64,000 nt of DNA from Neofusicoccum parvum (Eukaryota > Ascomycota > Dothideomycetes > Botryosphaeriales > Botryosphaeriaceae), in NCBI GenBank assembly GCA_020912385.1, contig CP087218.1:496001-560000 (forward strand), read 5' to 3'. A model generated the notes under the pieces. That model had not been told where the DNA came from. It worked only from the letters and a program-made list of their open reading frames with translations, and searched no databases. Of this stretch, positions 19,648 through 31,804 are shown piece after piece; within the stretch, counting starts at the first letter, position 1; each line of letters opens with the position of its first letter. The position numbers were made by a program, and so were the translations under genes.

Positions 19648-22600
19648 GATGGCGGCTGAGCTTTCACAGCGGGCGGCGGGAGGGGAGGGTGAACAGAAGC
19701 TGAGGCAGCAAGGAGACAGGCGTTACCGACATGGCGGTATATGTACGCAAGTCCCGAAGTGTCCGATGCCGCGGACAAGGCCAGCGTCGGAGTCCGATGG
19801 ATGGTGGCGGCTGGCGGTACGGCTCGGGGCCGGAAAGCGCCAATTGCTTGCCGTCTGCGAGCGCGGCGGGCCGGGCGTGGGCGGCAACCACTTACAGGGG
19901 CCGTGCTGACTTGGCCCACCGCAGAGTCAGCTCCGACCTCACCACATCTGCCCCCCAGTCTCCATCCGGCATCGCGCAACGTGTTCCTTGCATCGACTCA
20001 GTCGCTGCGCGTCGTTTAGGCAACCGCCGCAACGGTGCCGTCCGGCTCTGCTCATCGTCTGTGTCGCCTTGGAACAAGTATTTTCCGCCGGGCTCTCGCC
20101 GCGACTGGCGTGTCAGCAGTGCGGTTGAAGAGATGTGGACATCGCTGGGCTGTTGGGGTCGCGACTTTGCAGGACGCCTCTTGTGTTTATTGCCCCACAT
20201 ATTCGCAGATGCAGACTGCTGAACCGTCCCGATGAGCGTCGGTGCAGGGGATTGGTGTGAGCTTGTGTACATGCAAAAGTGGGGTCCATCTTTCAGCTAT
20301 CCTCTACAATAAGCGGCCAGAAATAGTGAGCCACGCATCTGACCTGGCTGATGGAAATGGCGTTATTCAGCTGGAGAGATACCGAAACATGTGGTGTTCA
20401 ATATGTCCCTCACGAAGTCGGAGTGTTTTGTCCTCGCACACCCGACAACCTTGACCTGTTCGCTTCGCCCAACCAAAAGGTCAGCCGTGGGCAGGGGATC
20501 TGGCAGACATGGTAGTCAGAGCGCTTCAGATCTCCATCGACGTGTGATTCTGATGTTGTTTGGGAGCGCTCCCCCATGATGACACCGCAAGAACGGTACA
20601 TGAAGTGGCAAAATTCGTCCGCAATAAAAAAGTAATATCATTGCACAAGACCCAAGATAGACCCATGAAACTTTCTGCAGCCTATAAGGTTTCCCAGCAG
20701 CTGTCTGGATGGCCGCAGACCCCAGCGCACCTGATGGTGCGACGGCAAAATGTCAGCAGCGGGATTGGGAACTGGGATGGCTGCACCAATCCGAGGGTTG
20801 AGCACGATATTTACCGGGGCTTCAGGACGGGAGGGAGGATTGAACAGGCATGGGGCCCGGTTGCCGAGGTTGGCAGAACGCAAGGCTGTATGAAGCGTTT
20901 GGATGCTCTTGCAGGACTGCGAAGAAGTGAGGTCGAGAGGGCTGAAGAATGAAGTAAGCCCGTGCCCTTCGCCGATGTGCAAGTGCAGTGTCCACTCAGT
21001 GTCCAATGCATTATATTTCCCGATCCGTCCCATGAAAAGACCTCTTCATTTCCCCTCCCCTTTGCTCTGGAGGCTTTGCAATCGTGGCGTCTGTGGCATC
21101 TGACTCGCACACAGTGGAAGTGGTGGACGATGCACCTGATAAACAGTGACAGGAACGCGTGATAAGCATGTGGCTTGCTACGGACCCCACAATTGCCGTG
21201 TCACCGGTTGGACCCCAGCCACTAGCAGCAACCGTCAGCGGCGAACCTCTCTGCTGTCCTCGTGAATGAATCATGGGTGCACATCTTCGTCAAGATGCCG
21301 GCAAGAGGAAGAGAGACGTAAGCTCACAGGGGCGGGCGAGCAAAGTGGGAATCTCGCGTGGGTTCGTATGCTGCTGGCTCAATTTATTGTTGTCACAGAC
21401 GTCGGGGAATTGCTCGCAGCGAGCTCGGACACAAGGCTCCCATGCGAGAGCCCGAGGGACAGAGCCGAACGGCCGTGTAAGCCATGCATGAGCTTCACGT
21501 CGTTGCGAAAGGCGGCTTGCTGCAAGAGGTCGAACGGTCTAGTCGACGGCGCGTTTGACCCATATTTCCGGCGCAGCAGACGCCAACCAACGGAACGACG
21601 CCTCCACAGGGGCAGCGGTTTCGTCAGAGATGCGGCCGTCGAACGCCATCGCCGACACCCTCGCGCACCCCCTCATATAGGTGCTATAGCTGCCGGGGAC
21701 TGCTATAGCGCAGGCCTCGACATGGAGCAGGAAGGCATGCTCGACTCACCGGCGTCTCCCCTTGATCCGGATCCGTTCATCTTTGCTTTTCTAGTGCAGC
21801 AACGGCCGTCGATAGAGCAGGCGGGTCGAGATCCGTAAGCTCCGCACATGATAGTGGCCCATCCAACTTCTCCGCATGGACTGCCCTGCCACTGCAGCCG
21901 GAGCAGATTGGCCCGTCCAATCAGCAGCGGCCGCACACCTCACAAACACAACAACTGGAGCCACATACGTTGCAAGGTATTTATGGAAAAATCCCAAGAC
22001 GGAAATGATCGAGGAGGACGTGTACAAAAACTGTCACGGCAACAGTGGTAATTGGGCCAGGCCAAAGTTTCCGGCGCAACGGGCGTCGGGAAGGAGCGTA
22101 AACACCTAGTCATTGCCATGCGCTCAGAGTCAGACGCGCCTGCGGGCATGACTGGGAGGCGGCTGAGGCGTTGATGTCATGGCAGAAGAGACCGCGAGGC
22201 GGCTCACACGTGAAGGCGGAGACGGTGCCTCTGATGTACCTGAGGGGAGAGGGCGCTTCGCGGCGGGGAGACGTCGGGCGGGGATAGACACTGCAGGTAC
22301 GCAGGTCGCGCTGATTGGCGTGGCAGTGCAGGTGTCCAGGTAAGCAATGACGAGCAAGCGCATGTCGCCGGCCACGAAAGCGGGCAAGACGAGCATGATA
22401 AGGACCAAAACAAAGGACGCAGCGGCGGTGTAGGTTCCTGCGTGTCTGGCTGCGTCGTCGTATGACGATGGGGCGACGGCGGCGAGGGCTGGGCGGCGGC
22501 AGCGTGCATGTTCACAGAAGAGGGTGATCAGTCGCGGCGCGCACACGGCCGAGTCGCATGGGCGGCGCGAGAGCAATCCCTGCTGGCGGATCGACGGCCA

Positions 22601-23259
22601 CGACCGGCGCACGGCGATCGCGGGAGCAGAGAGTCGGAGGGCTGGTGAAACGCGTGGGCGGACGGCGGGCTCTGTCGCGGGCGCCGGCGCTCGTGCCTGG
22701 CGCGTCGCCCTCGGGCGCGGCGAGCGAGCGCGCACCGCAGCAGGGTGCGGACAGGCCTGGCAGCCGTGGCCGTTCGATGCGGCGCTTTGTTTTAGCGTCG
22801 CTCGCCGCAGGGTCATGTGGTGGGCCTGCTAGCGCCGCACCAGCCGTTGTTCAAGACTCCAGTGCACCGGCTGCTCGACTGCCCACGGACCCCGCTGGGC
22901 GAGAGTGTGCTCGACCTCCGCCGACTCTGTGATTCTGCGCCTGCTCCCCTTCCCACGCCCGCGACGCTCTTTTCGCCCGACCCGCGCGCCGGACCATGCT
23001 GCGAAACTGCTGAGCGCGCCGCCAGACCCGCCCACGCTCCCGCTCCTCGCCCGCGCCCTGCCGTCACCCGTCTGCCGACCAGCCCCAAGCCCGCCCGTAC
23101 GCGCCCCGACAACCCCCAATTCGGCCCATCGCGACTCCCGCCATGATGGTCGGCCGCTCCACTGCTGCATAACTGCCTGTGTTGCCTGCCTTGCCTGCGG
23201 CACGGCTGCCGTGACGGGTAGAGGGGTGGCCCGCCGATTCCTGCGCCGCCCGATAAGCC
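19648..23259. other. 3.6-kb intergenic region upstream of RIM15
   Basis: I find no gene with splice or family support. GC-rich DNA at 22500-23250 keeps several frames open by chance and is probably the long leader and promoter of RIM15. A minus-strand frame at about 22516-22260 contains a strongly hydrophobic run (AASFVLVLIMLVLPAFVAG) that could be a membrane helix, but its start and splice structure are unclear. Confidence 0.45.
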
Positions 23260-26200
23260 ATGGACGACCCCCAGCCGCCCACGCTGGCTCCGCCGCAAGT
23301 CGCAGCTTTGAGGCTGGAGGCTTCGGCCGGCCCGCATCAAAAGGTGCCCATGGAGAGGACCGTCAGCCAGAACATCCGGGACGAGATGGAAGAGCTCAAG
23401 GAGGCTGCTGAGCAGACCCTCAATGTCCTCGTCGACCTGAACCTGGACGGCACCATACGCTCTGTCAGCCCCTCCTGGCGCGAGGTCGTTGGAACCGAGC
23501 CCGAGTCCGTCATCGGCAAGCCCATCGACGACCTGCTCGTGGAGAACAAGCGCGCCTTCACCGATGTCGTCGAGACTATGCAGCAGGACGACGCCCGGAG
23601 CCGCGTCATCAGGTTCTCCATGAAGATGGGACCTGCCTCCAAGCTGAGGTCGACGCCCGGGTCGTCAGAAGAGACCCCCGTCGACGCCCCGGAGTCTGAC
23701 CAGCCTGAGGAAGAGTCAGAGCAGATCCTGAACCTGGAGGCCCAAGGGATCATGTCCTACAATCCTGCTTCGGGCGACGACTGTCATGTAATGACTCCCC
23801 ATCCATATCTTTGCGCAGCGTGCTGACCTGCTCTCTTTCGCAGACCATGTGGATGATGAGACCTTCGGTTGTCCGAGAGGTGACCATTGATCTCCCAGAG
23901 ATTTTGGTCGAGTCTCTTGGTGTCGGTGCCGAAGTGCTGGCGCGGTATCTGACCGAGCTAGCAGAAGCTGGAGCGGGCGATCCTGCTGCACATCCCCCGC
24001 CGCCTCCTGTCTTGTGCCGCATCTGCGAGCGCCAGATCACCCCTTGGTGGTTCGAGAAGCACACCGATCTGTGTCTCCAAGAACACAAGGCGGAAATGGA
24101 GGTACAGATGGCCCAAGAAAATCTTACTGACCACCGCAATGCAATTGTCAGAGTTCTAGATGCTCTTGAAGTTTCTTCGCAACGCCAGGCTCGGACCACC
24201 TCTGGAGAGGCTAATCAGCCACTCGTCCAGCCTCCCACGGAGTACAAGGGTCTCCCAATCTCTCCAGCTTCCACGCCTTCATCTGGCGTCTCGTCCGGAC
24301 GGGCATCACCCGCTTCACCTCCTTCGCGTTCTCGAGACCGCTCGACAGGGTTGGGCCATCGCAGGGCCCGGTCCTTCGCCATCAGACGACCCCTCTCAAG
24401 AATTGTCGAGCTTGTACTCGACCTTTGTGACACGGCTCTAGAAATCAACACCCCCGCAATCAAGGACACTCGTGGCCAACTGACAACTGAGCTGAGAACT
24501 CAGTCACCTCAATCGGAAAACCGCATCTCCCAGGTCTATCAATGGCAGTCTCCCAACATCGGAGCCAACGAGGGAGAACAAGGCTTGCAAGCTCTCTGTG
24601 AAGACACCGCCAAGTTCTCAAAAGCCAAGGTCGACGCAATTTTCCGGTACCGCAGAATTTTGGAGTATTCTGAGCGCATTCGTGTCGAATTCGAGGTTCT
24701 TGTACAGGAATGCGTGGAAGCCGCCATCTGCAAGGCTGCAAGCATCGCTCGTGGCGAGCTGAGCGATTCCTCAGATGACTCTGACACCGCTAGTCAGCCA
24801 GACGAGACGCCCACCGAAAGTGACGTTCCAGAGAGTCAGCAAGAGGAAGGTCTGTTTCCCTGCTCATTGGAGAATCCTTCCACCATGAGCCAGGCTTTAC
24901 GCAGTGCGTCCGAAATATCTCTCGCCTCGTCATCACACCTGGACCGCCGTCCTTCATCAGCTGCCACATCAACGAGATCGAGCAGTCCACGTGGCAGCCA
25001 GACGCCTCGATCCCATGCAGGGGCAATGAGCATCGTGTCTCATAGCAAACGGACATCCATGCATATTGAGAGTGATGCTGGAGCGGACAGCGATAGTAGC
25101 GTCAGGTCCTCGGTCTTGTCAGGGCCGCGACGAGCCGATTCACCGGGTTCGGAGGTGAGTCTTAGTAGAGTGGCAAGCTCTCGCGAACGCAAACGAAGGA
25201 GCCTTATCCTTCCAAGTGTCATGTCGAGTAGGCAACAGTCACCTGCCAGGGCTGGCATCCAGCCGCCACCTTCGCCCTTGAGAATGTCAAAAGGACGTAT
25301 GTCCATAGGGCCAGAGGGTATCCAATCCCCAATCACGTCTCCTGTTCTCTCTACCAGCGATTTCTCCTCTCCTGCGCTTGCCGCGTATCCAGCCCACCAT
25401 CATCGCCGACAATCCTCGACAGCCGGTTCCGACGTCGCCAAGCCACCAGTCTCTCCGCGATTGATTCCTAGTAGCAACCCGCAGCCAAGAGCTGTCCCGC
25501 CTTCTATTAAAGACTTCGAGATCATCAAACCAATCAGCAAGGGTGCTTTTGGTAGTGTCTATCTATCAAAGAAGAAGTCGACAGGCGATTATTTCGCCAT
25601 CAAGGTTCTAAAAAAGGCGGACATGGTTGCCAAGAACCAGGTAACCAATGTCAAGGCAGAAAGAGCCATCATGATGTGGCAGGGAGAAAGCGATTTCGTT
25701 GCCAAGCTTTATTGGACATTCTCTAGCAAGGACTATCTCTATCTCGTGATGGAGTACCTTAACGGAGGTGATTGCGCATCTCTGATCAAAGTCCTGGGTG
25801 CTCTTCCGGAAGACTGGGCGAAGAAGTATCTGGCAGAAGTCGTACTCGGCGTGGAACATCTCCATAGCCGCGGCATTGTCCATCGTGATCTCAAACCAGA
25901 CAACCTTCTGATCGATCAAAAGGGTCATCTCAAGTTGACTGACTTTGGTCTATCTCGCATGGGATTGATTGGCAGACAGAAGAGAGCCCTCAACAGCAAG
26001 TCCGATGATCAGGCTCCTGACCTTCTCAAGGGAGGCCCTTTCCATCGCGCACTATCTGTGACCTCTTCTAGATCGGCCTCTTTCGATATGCAGGGCTCTC
26101 AGCACTCACCACAAAACACCCCGTCGCTGACGCCTGCGCTGAGTGGTGATCTCAACCAGCCTTCCTATTTTAGCTTGTCAAAGGAGTCGAACCGTGAGCC

Positions 26201-29165
26201 GTCACGCCGTACTTCTACCCATCGGAGCGACAGTGGAGAGAGCGACGCTTTGCACTCCATGTTCCGCCGTTTCTCCATCGTTGACGATGCTGTCGGCGGC
26301 CAACGGCGGTCTCCTATCGACGAGGAAGTCTATATGAGTGAAGATGGTGGCTCACCCGACCCTTACGCGCTTCACCCGACCATCAGCCACTCCAGCGCCG
26401 CGCAAAACGCAACCCCTCCACAGAACTCTGGTATGCTCCCTCCTCCCATGGCCCTTTTCGATCCGGAGGACAGCAATCGTCGATTCGTGGGCACCCCGGA
26501 CTACCTTGCTCCCGAAACCATCAACGGGAGTGGTCAAGATGAGGTCAGCGATTGGTGGTCGCTTGGATGCATACTATTCGAGTGCCTTTACGGCTACCCT
26601 CCCTTCCATGCGGATACACCCGACGAGGTTTTCCAAAATATCCTGGAACGCAAGATCGATTGGCCGCCAGAAGACGAGTACGAAGTCTCTCCAGAGGCCA
26701 AGGATTTGATGAATCGCCTCATGTGCACCGAACCAGCAAAGAGGCTTGGCGCGAACATCGATGAGAAGTATTCTAGCGGAGGCGATGAAATCAAACACCA
26801 CCCTTGGTTCGCAGACATGAACTGGGACACCCTCCGGGAAGATGAAGCCTCATTCGTTCCCGCCTCAGAAAACCCGGAGGACACAGAGTACTTTGATGCG
26901 CGCGGAGCGACGATGCAGAACTTTGCGGCAGAATTTGAGGACCAAGCCGTGTCTTCGGCTGGAACGCCCGGCGCGGACTATCCAGACAGACCTCACGATG
27001 CGCTGTCTCGCGTACGCTCGCAGGTTCAGGTCAATTCGGTAAAGAGAAGCCTGATGCCATTACACATCCCGCCTCATGTGCGGGAAGGAAGAAGCAGGAG
27101 ACTTAGTGAACCGATGGCCACGGATGATTTTGGTGCCTTCGCCTTCAAAAACTTGCCCGTCCTGGAGAAAGCGAACAAAGATGTCATTCAGAAGCTCCGC
27201 GCAGAAGCGATGCAAGCTCAGAGCAAGCCGCCATCGACAGTGACATCGCCGTCCGTCAGCTCACCAACCCCTTCGCTGGAATCCAGCCCAATGGTGCCGA
27301 TGCCTCTGAAGAGGACTCATTCGACTGCTGGAAAAGGCGGCAGACCTGCCTCACCTTCCGTTAGCCAAGTCAGCTCCTCTCCTAGCCGAGCTTCTCAGCC
27401 GTCGTCTCCCCTTCTGGTGTCGTTCAGCACAGGTCAAAATCACGAACGCAGAAAGACCTCCAGCGGAGCTTCGTCGCTTTCTCATCAACCGAGTAACACG
27501 AGCACAACCAGTAGCTCTCTGCAGCCCGGTAGCTTCTTTGATGCACCGAAGAGTGCCAACAACGTAAAGATTAGCGGAACTTCGCCCATCAAGCCAGCAA
27601 AGACTCCGGGCGTGCCGATACCCGCGGATAAACCAAGTATTCCTTCGCAACCACGCCAGAACAGTCTTCCTCCCGGCAGCGTCTCATCGCCTCGCGCTCG
27701 CTCACAGACCTTGGGATCGCAAGAGGAGGAATTTGCACCGGGCCAGCACAAGAGAAGGAGTCAAGTATTGGACATCTCACCGTCTTCATCCGACACGGAA
27801 GAGTCACGCCAGAAGGCCTTGCTTCGTGTGCATAGGCGTAGGCAGAGCTCCCGCAGAATGTCGCACATCGCTGCCGATGGGCCATATTTCAGGCCTTTGG
27901 ATATCCTCATTTGCGAAGACCATCCAGTGTCGCGTCTGGTCATGGAAAAGCTGCTCGAAAAATTGCGTTGTCGCGCCATCAAAGTTCAAACTGGCCCAGA
28001 GGCAATGCGCTATGCTATGAGTGAAGTCAAGTTCGACATCATCATGATGGAGTACCGGCTTCCCCAAGTCAATGGAGCAGACGTCGCCCGAATGATTCGG
28101 GAAACTCGAAACGCCAACAGCCACACACCCATCGTTGCGGTTACTGGCTATCTCAAGGAGCTGCAGGCTCCTCACCATTTCGACGCTCTGATCGAGAAAC
28201 CACCCACAATCGCCAAGCTGACGGAAGTGATTGGACGACTCTGTCAGTGGAAGGCACCGCCACCGAACTGGACCCCGTCAATGTTGACAGGACTTGTTCC
28301 TTCAAACTTGCGTCAAGAGTCGTCGCGCGTGGAAGACAGCCCTACGTCCAACTCTTCTAGCTTTGCTGCGATGCCGTCAGGCAGTTATCGAGGCTCCAGC
28401 CGAGAGGATTCCATCAGCTCAAGCTTCTTCGGCGACAATGACAGTAGAAATGATGAAGTTGCCGTGGTCATCTCTCGCCAGGCAACGGACGACTGGAGGG
28501 AGCGTGATCTTGCCCATGCACTTGGCGGATTGGGAATCTCCGACGAACCGGTAGTGGCAAAAGAGACCAAAAGCCTCCTCGCCATACCTGACAATATGCC
28601 TCTACGGCACGAGGCTTCAGCCCCGGCTGCAATGGAGCACACTCCAGTCCGCAAGCAGAGGTCATCGGAGCAGATCAACGCGAAACGCCGCTCGCTGGAA
28701 AATAAGAAACACGAGTCGGCCGAATCTGGAGACGACGAAGACGAAGAGCTTGGGAACAGCCAGTCACGTACCAAGAGCCCAAAAGGCCGGGCTCGTGGCT
28801 CCTCCAAACTTGGTCTAGAGATGATGCGCACAAACAGCCACGGTAGCGTCGTCTCGGTCGAAGAGATGGCTTCAGTAGATACTCTGAACACGTCACCACC
28901 ACCGGCGATCTCGGAGGAACAGACGAGCGACGATTCGCAGGTCGAAGCGACGCCTGAAACCCCTGCGGACAAAACCGGAGACCAGGACACGGAAATCAAA
29001 GGCAATGTCTCCATCACGCCGCCCGAAATGCTCCCCCATCGGCCTGGCAACGCGGTTAAGGAGATAGAAATGGACACGGATGCCACGCCAAAAGCGTCCC
29101 ATATGGAGCCTGATCCCGACCCAACGCCAAAGGCATCCACGTCGCCGTCCAGGAACCGAGAGTAG
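23260..29165 (+). CDS. RIM15: Rim15-like PAS / AGC kinase / receiver protein
   Basis: Two exons, 23260-23787 and 23844-29165, with a 56-nt intron; 1949 aa. N-terminal PAS-like domain at about 50-125 (NVLVDLNLDGTIRSVSPSW). Zinc site CRICERQITPWWFEKHTDLC at about 233-252. AGC/NDR-type kinase at about 733-1162: the glycine loop is ISKGAFGSV, the ATP lysine is in FAIKVLKK, the catalytic loop is VHRDLKPDN (Asp about 858), DFG is at about 876 and APE at about 1064. A roughly 190-residue insert separates DFG and APE, a hallmark of Rim15/Greatwall-type kinases. C-terminal receiver-like domain at about 1526-1645. Rim15 drives quiescence and stress entry downstream of TOR and PKA, acting through endosulfine (Igo) proteins. 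In the receiver the phospho-acceptor Asp is replaced by Glu (DIIMMEYRLP, about 1579), while the CEDH acid pair and the Lys at EKPP (about 1627) remain. Long Ser-rich linkers are probable phosphorylation regions. Confidence 0.95.
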
Positions 29166-30211
29166 CAGACTGTTCTGAGCTCGCACGACAGATTGATACC
29201 TTTTGACAGCTTCCTTTCACTTTCATCTTTTCTTTGTGGAACGTTCTGCTTCCGTTGGCGGCCTACTCAGATTGTCAAGGCTTCCTTTCCATTCTTTCAT
29301 GTGACTCCACAAATTTCCTTCTAAATGAGTACCCAAGTCTTTCTTCTTTGACTGCAAGCGAGGAGTTGGTGGCCACTAGTCCAAATCTTTCCTAAGTTAT
29401 ATTTCCTTTCTTCAATTGGAGACTGTAGTAAGCACAAACGTTTTCACCTCGGGGATTCCAAGGGTAAGATGGAGGGAAAACAAATGGTTTGCTGGGCAGC
29501 GGGAGAAAGTTCGCACTTTCGACCGTGCATTCCAGGTGTACAAGTTCTGCACAAAGCAAGAGTGAAATCAGATTGCAAAAATGCCCAAAGCTGAGCCAAA
29601 AGATGGGATGGAAAAGCACAGTTCGTTTTCTATCAATCAGCGGCCAGCACGTTTCTTTTCTTTGTTGGTCTTTTGGACTGGATGTAGCATGTACGGTAAG
29701 GCGGGACAGAGGGCAAAGAAAGGGCCACGGTTGTATATATCAGATTCTCGCAGGGTTGCGGGATTAGTCAGATCAAAAACAAAACGCGCGTCCTTAGGAC
29801 GGGCAACATAGGGTTGTACCATCTGCCGTTTCGGAATATGGGTGCTGGCTTGTGTGATGAGCATGGATGCTTGTTTGAAAGCACACGTTTACTGTGTTTC
29901 TATTTTCTGCGGCGTAAGCCCTGCCGCTGGATCCTACCCAATCACGCCAGGCCAACCGTGGGAATATCCAGCGCGTCTCCGGACATTTGAAGAGAGTCAA
30001 ACGGACTTCTGTCTGAGACGCTGCCGCGCGATCCGACATCAACGTCGTGCCATCTGCTAGCCAAGCGCTCGCCTGCAACGTAGCGCTGCGGTCATCTCAG
30101 AATAGCAGCGCTCCGCCACGGATCTGCGTGGACACTGCTCTTCGACGCGCTTCCCTGCGGTCTCACGGGCTTTGGTGCTTCCGGGGGCGCCAAACGCTTC
30201 CCGCAGCGCGT
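29166..30211. other. intergenic between RIM15 and RPB4 (convergent)
   Basis: Two 3' flanks face each other here. Pyrimidine-rich sequence follows the RIM15 stop, and no gene is seen. Short frames on either strand lack splice sites or domain content. Confidence 0.55.
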
Positions 30212-30701
30212 CTACTCGGAGAAATGGCGCAGGCGGCTGATTTCGGTGAGCAGCTGCTGCAGGTCGACGTCCGAGATCTTGTCCTGGAGCGAGGGAATGA
30301 GCGTCTTGGCCTCGTCGGCGGTCTCGCAGCAGAGGGTGCCTGGGTGGGGGAGCATGTCAGCGGAGGAGCGAGGGCACCAGGGTTGGGCATGGGGGCGCAC
30401 CGAGCTGCGAGCGCTCAAAGCCAGCCAGGTCGTTGCGGGTGCGCAGCAGGTTGTCGATGGAGTCGCAGTCCTCGCGGTCCTTGAAGCGCGAGAACACGTC
30501 GAGGTAGGCGCGCATCTTGGTGAGGGTCTCGGTCTCGTTGAGGGCGATCTTGTGCTTTTTGCGGTGCTCGACGATGGCGTCGATGATCAGACGCGCCTCG
30601 GAGAGGGTCAGGGTGGTGACGTTCTGGAACTCGCCCAGCTTGAGGTCGACGCCGGCCTCCTCGTCGCCAGCGGCGTCGCCGCGGCCGCGTCGTGCAGACA
30701 T
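30212..30701 (-). CDS. RPB4: RNA polymerase II subunit Rpb4
   Basis: Two exons, 30701-30401 and 30339-30212, with a 61-nt intron (GTGCGC..CCACCCAG); 142 aa, close to other fungal Rpb4 proteins. The N-terminus is a short basic and acidic lead. The HRDC-like body contains LGEFQNVTTLTLSEARLIID and the helix RAYLDVFSRFKDREDCDSID. The intron sits inside the C-terminal helical bundle, joining FERSQLG to TLCCETADEAKTLIPSL, and the end is LTEISRLRHFSE. Rpb4 pairs with Rpb7 as the stalk of Pol II and also shuttles with mRNA. ATG 30701 has a short GC-rich leader. It is divergent from LRG1, 1.1 kb away. Confidence 0.95.
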
Positions 30702-31804
30702 GGCGGGTGGTGGGTTGCTGGGGGTGCGGCGTGAGCGGCGGAGGGCGGGGATGCGCTGGGCGGCGGCGGGCGGCGGGCTGGCGGGGCGTCTCTGCGTCGC
30801 TGGGGGGCTGGTCTCTTTGTCGCCCTGGGTGCTGGGGCTGGTGGAGCTCTGGGGCTTGAGTCAGCGGCAGGAGGTGCTGCTGGCCGGCGGGCGGTGGGCA
30901 GACGACGATGGAGCGTCCCCAGAAAAGCGGCCGCCGCGCCGAGTCAGCGCGCTCGCCGTCGCGGGGAAGGCCACGGCGCAGGCGCGCAGGCGCAGGCGCA
31001 CGCAGGCAGGGCGGCGCGCGGCAGCTGGAGCAGAGTAGCACACGGCGCGGGCGCGCGCGCTCTCTCCCAGGCGTCTCGTCCCTGTCTGTCGCGCTGCGCC
31101 AGGCGCTCGCCGCATTGCGCGCGTTGCGATGCGATCAACACGCCTGCCGCCCATGCACGGGCATCCAATCTACGACCAAGCCGCCCCCAGGGCCCTCCTC
31201 TCGCTGCGCTCACCTCCCGCAAGCCCCCCCGTAACCACCACCTCCATCCACCACCCACCCGCACCACCCCGTCCACGCTGCCCGCCGCGACGACCCCCGC
31301 GACCCGCCCAGCCCTCGTCGACCGAGAGAGCGAGAGGCCCCACGCGCCGCTGTTGCATGGCGGCGACCGTCTCGTCGCGCTGCCACACCTAAGTTGCGTT
31401 TCAGCCTCTCGTCCGCTTCCCTTTCCCCTGCAGGGATCGAGCATCCGCTGCCGGCACCACCGCGCCTACACCACACGCCTCTCGCCGCATGCCCTGACCC
31501 GCGAGTTGAGCTGCCGACACCGACACCCACAGCCCCCGCGCTGCCCCCCGTCCGCCACCACACCCAGGCTCCACAACCCACCACCACCAGCCAACACCAC
31601 GAGCGCCCCAGAGCGCCGCGCCCACAGTGCCCGCCGCGAGCCCCAGCCGCCTGCTCCTCGCAACCCCCAGCGCTCGCCCGCCGTGCTCCATCCGCGCCCC
31701 AGAGCGCCCCTCGCGCCGATCCGCCCCCGTCTCCCCCGAGTCCCGCCAGCTCGTCCCCGCGCCCTTCGCCCGCCGCACAGCTTGAGGTCTAGGGGTTTCC
31801 GACC
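30702..31804. other. divergent promoter region RPB4/LRG1
   Basis: Very GC-rich, with C-rich runs on the plus strand at 31200-31790 that keep long frames open by chance. The C-rich part directly before LRG1 is probably its 5' UTR. A GCGCGC tract occurs at about 31050-31058. No gene is supported. Confidence 0.5.

Noticed and set aside
21266..21838. 190-codon plus-strand frame
   Set aside because: Cys/Arg-rich, with no domain, no codon bias and no splice context. It is compatible with chance.
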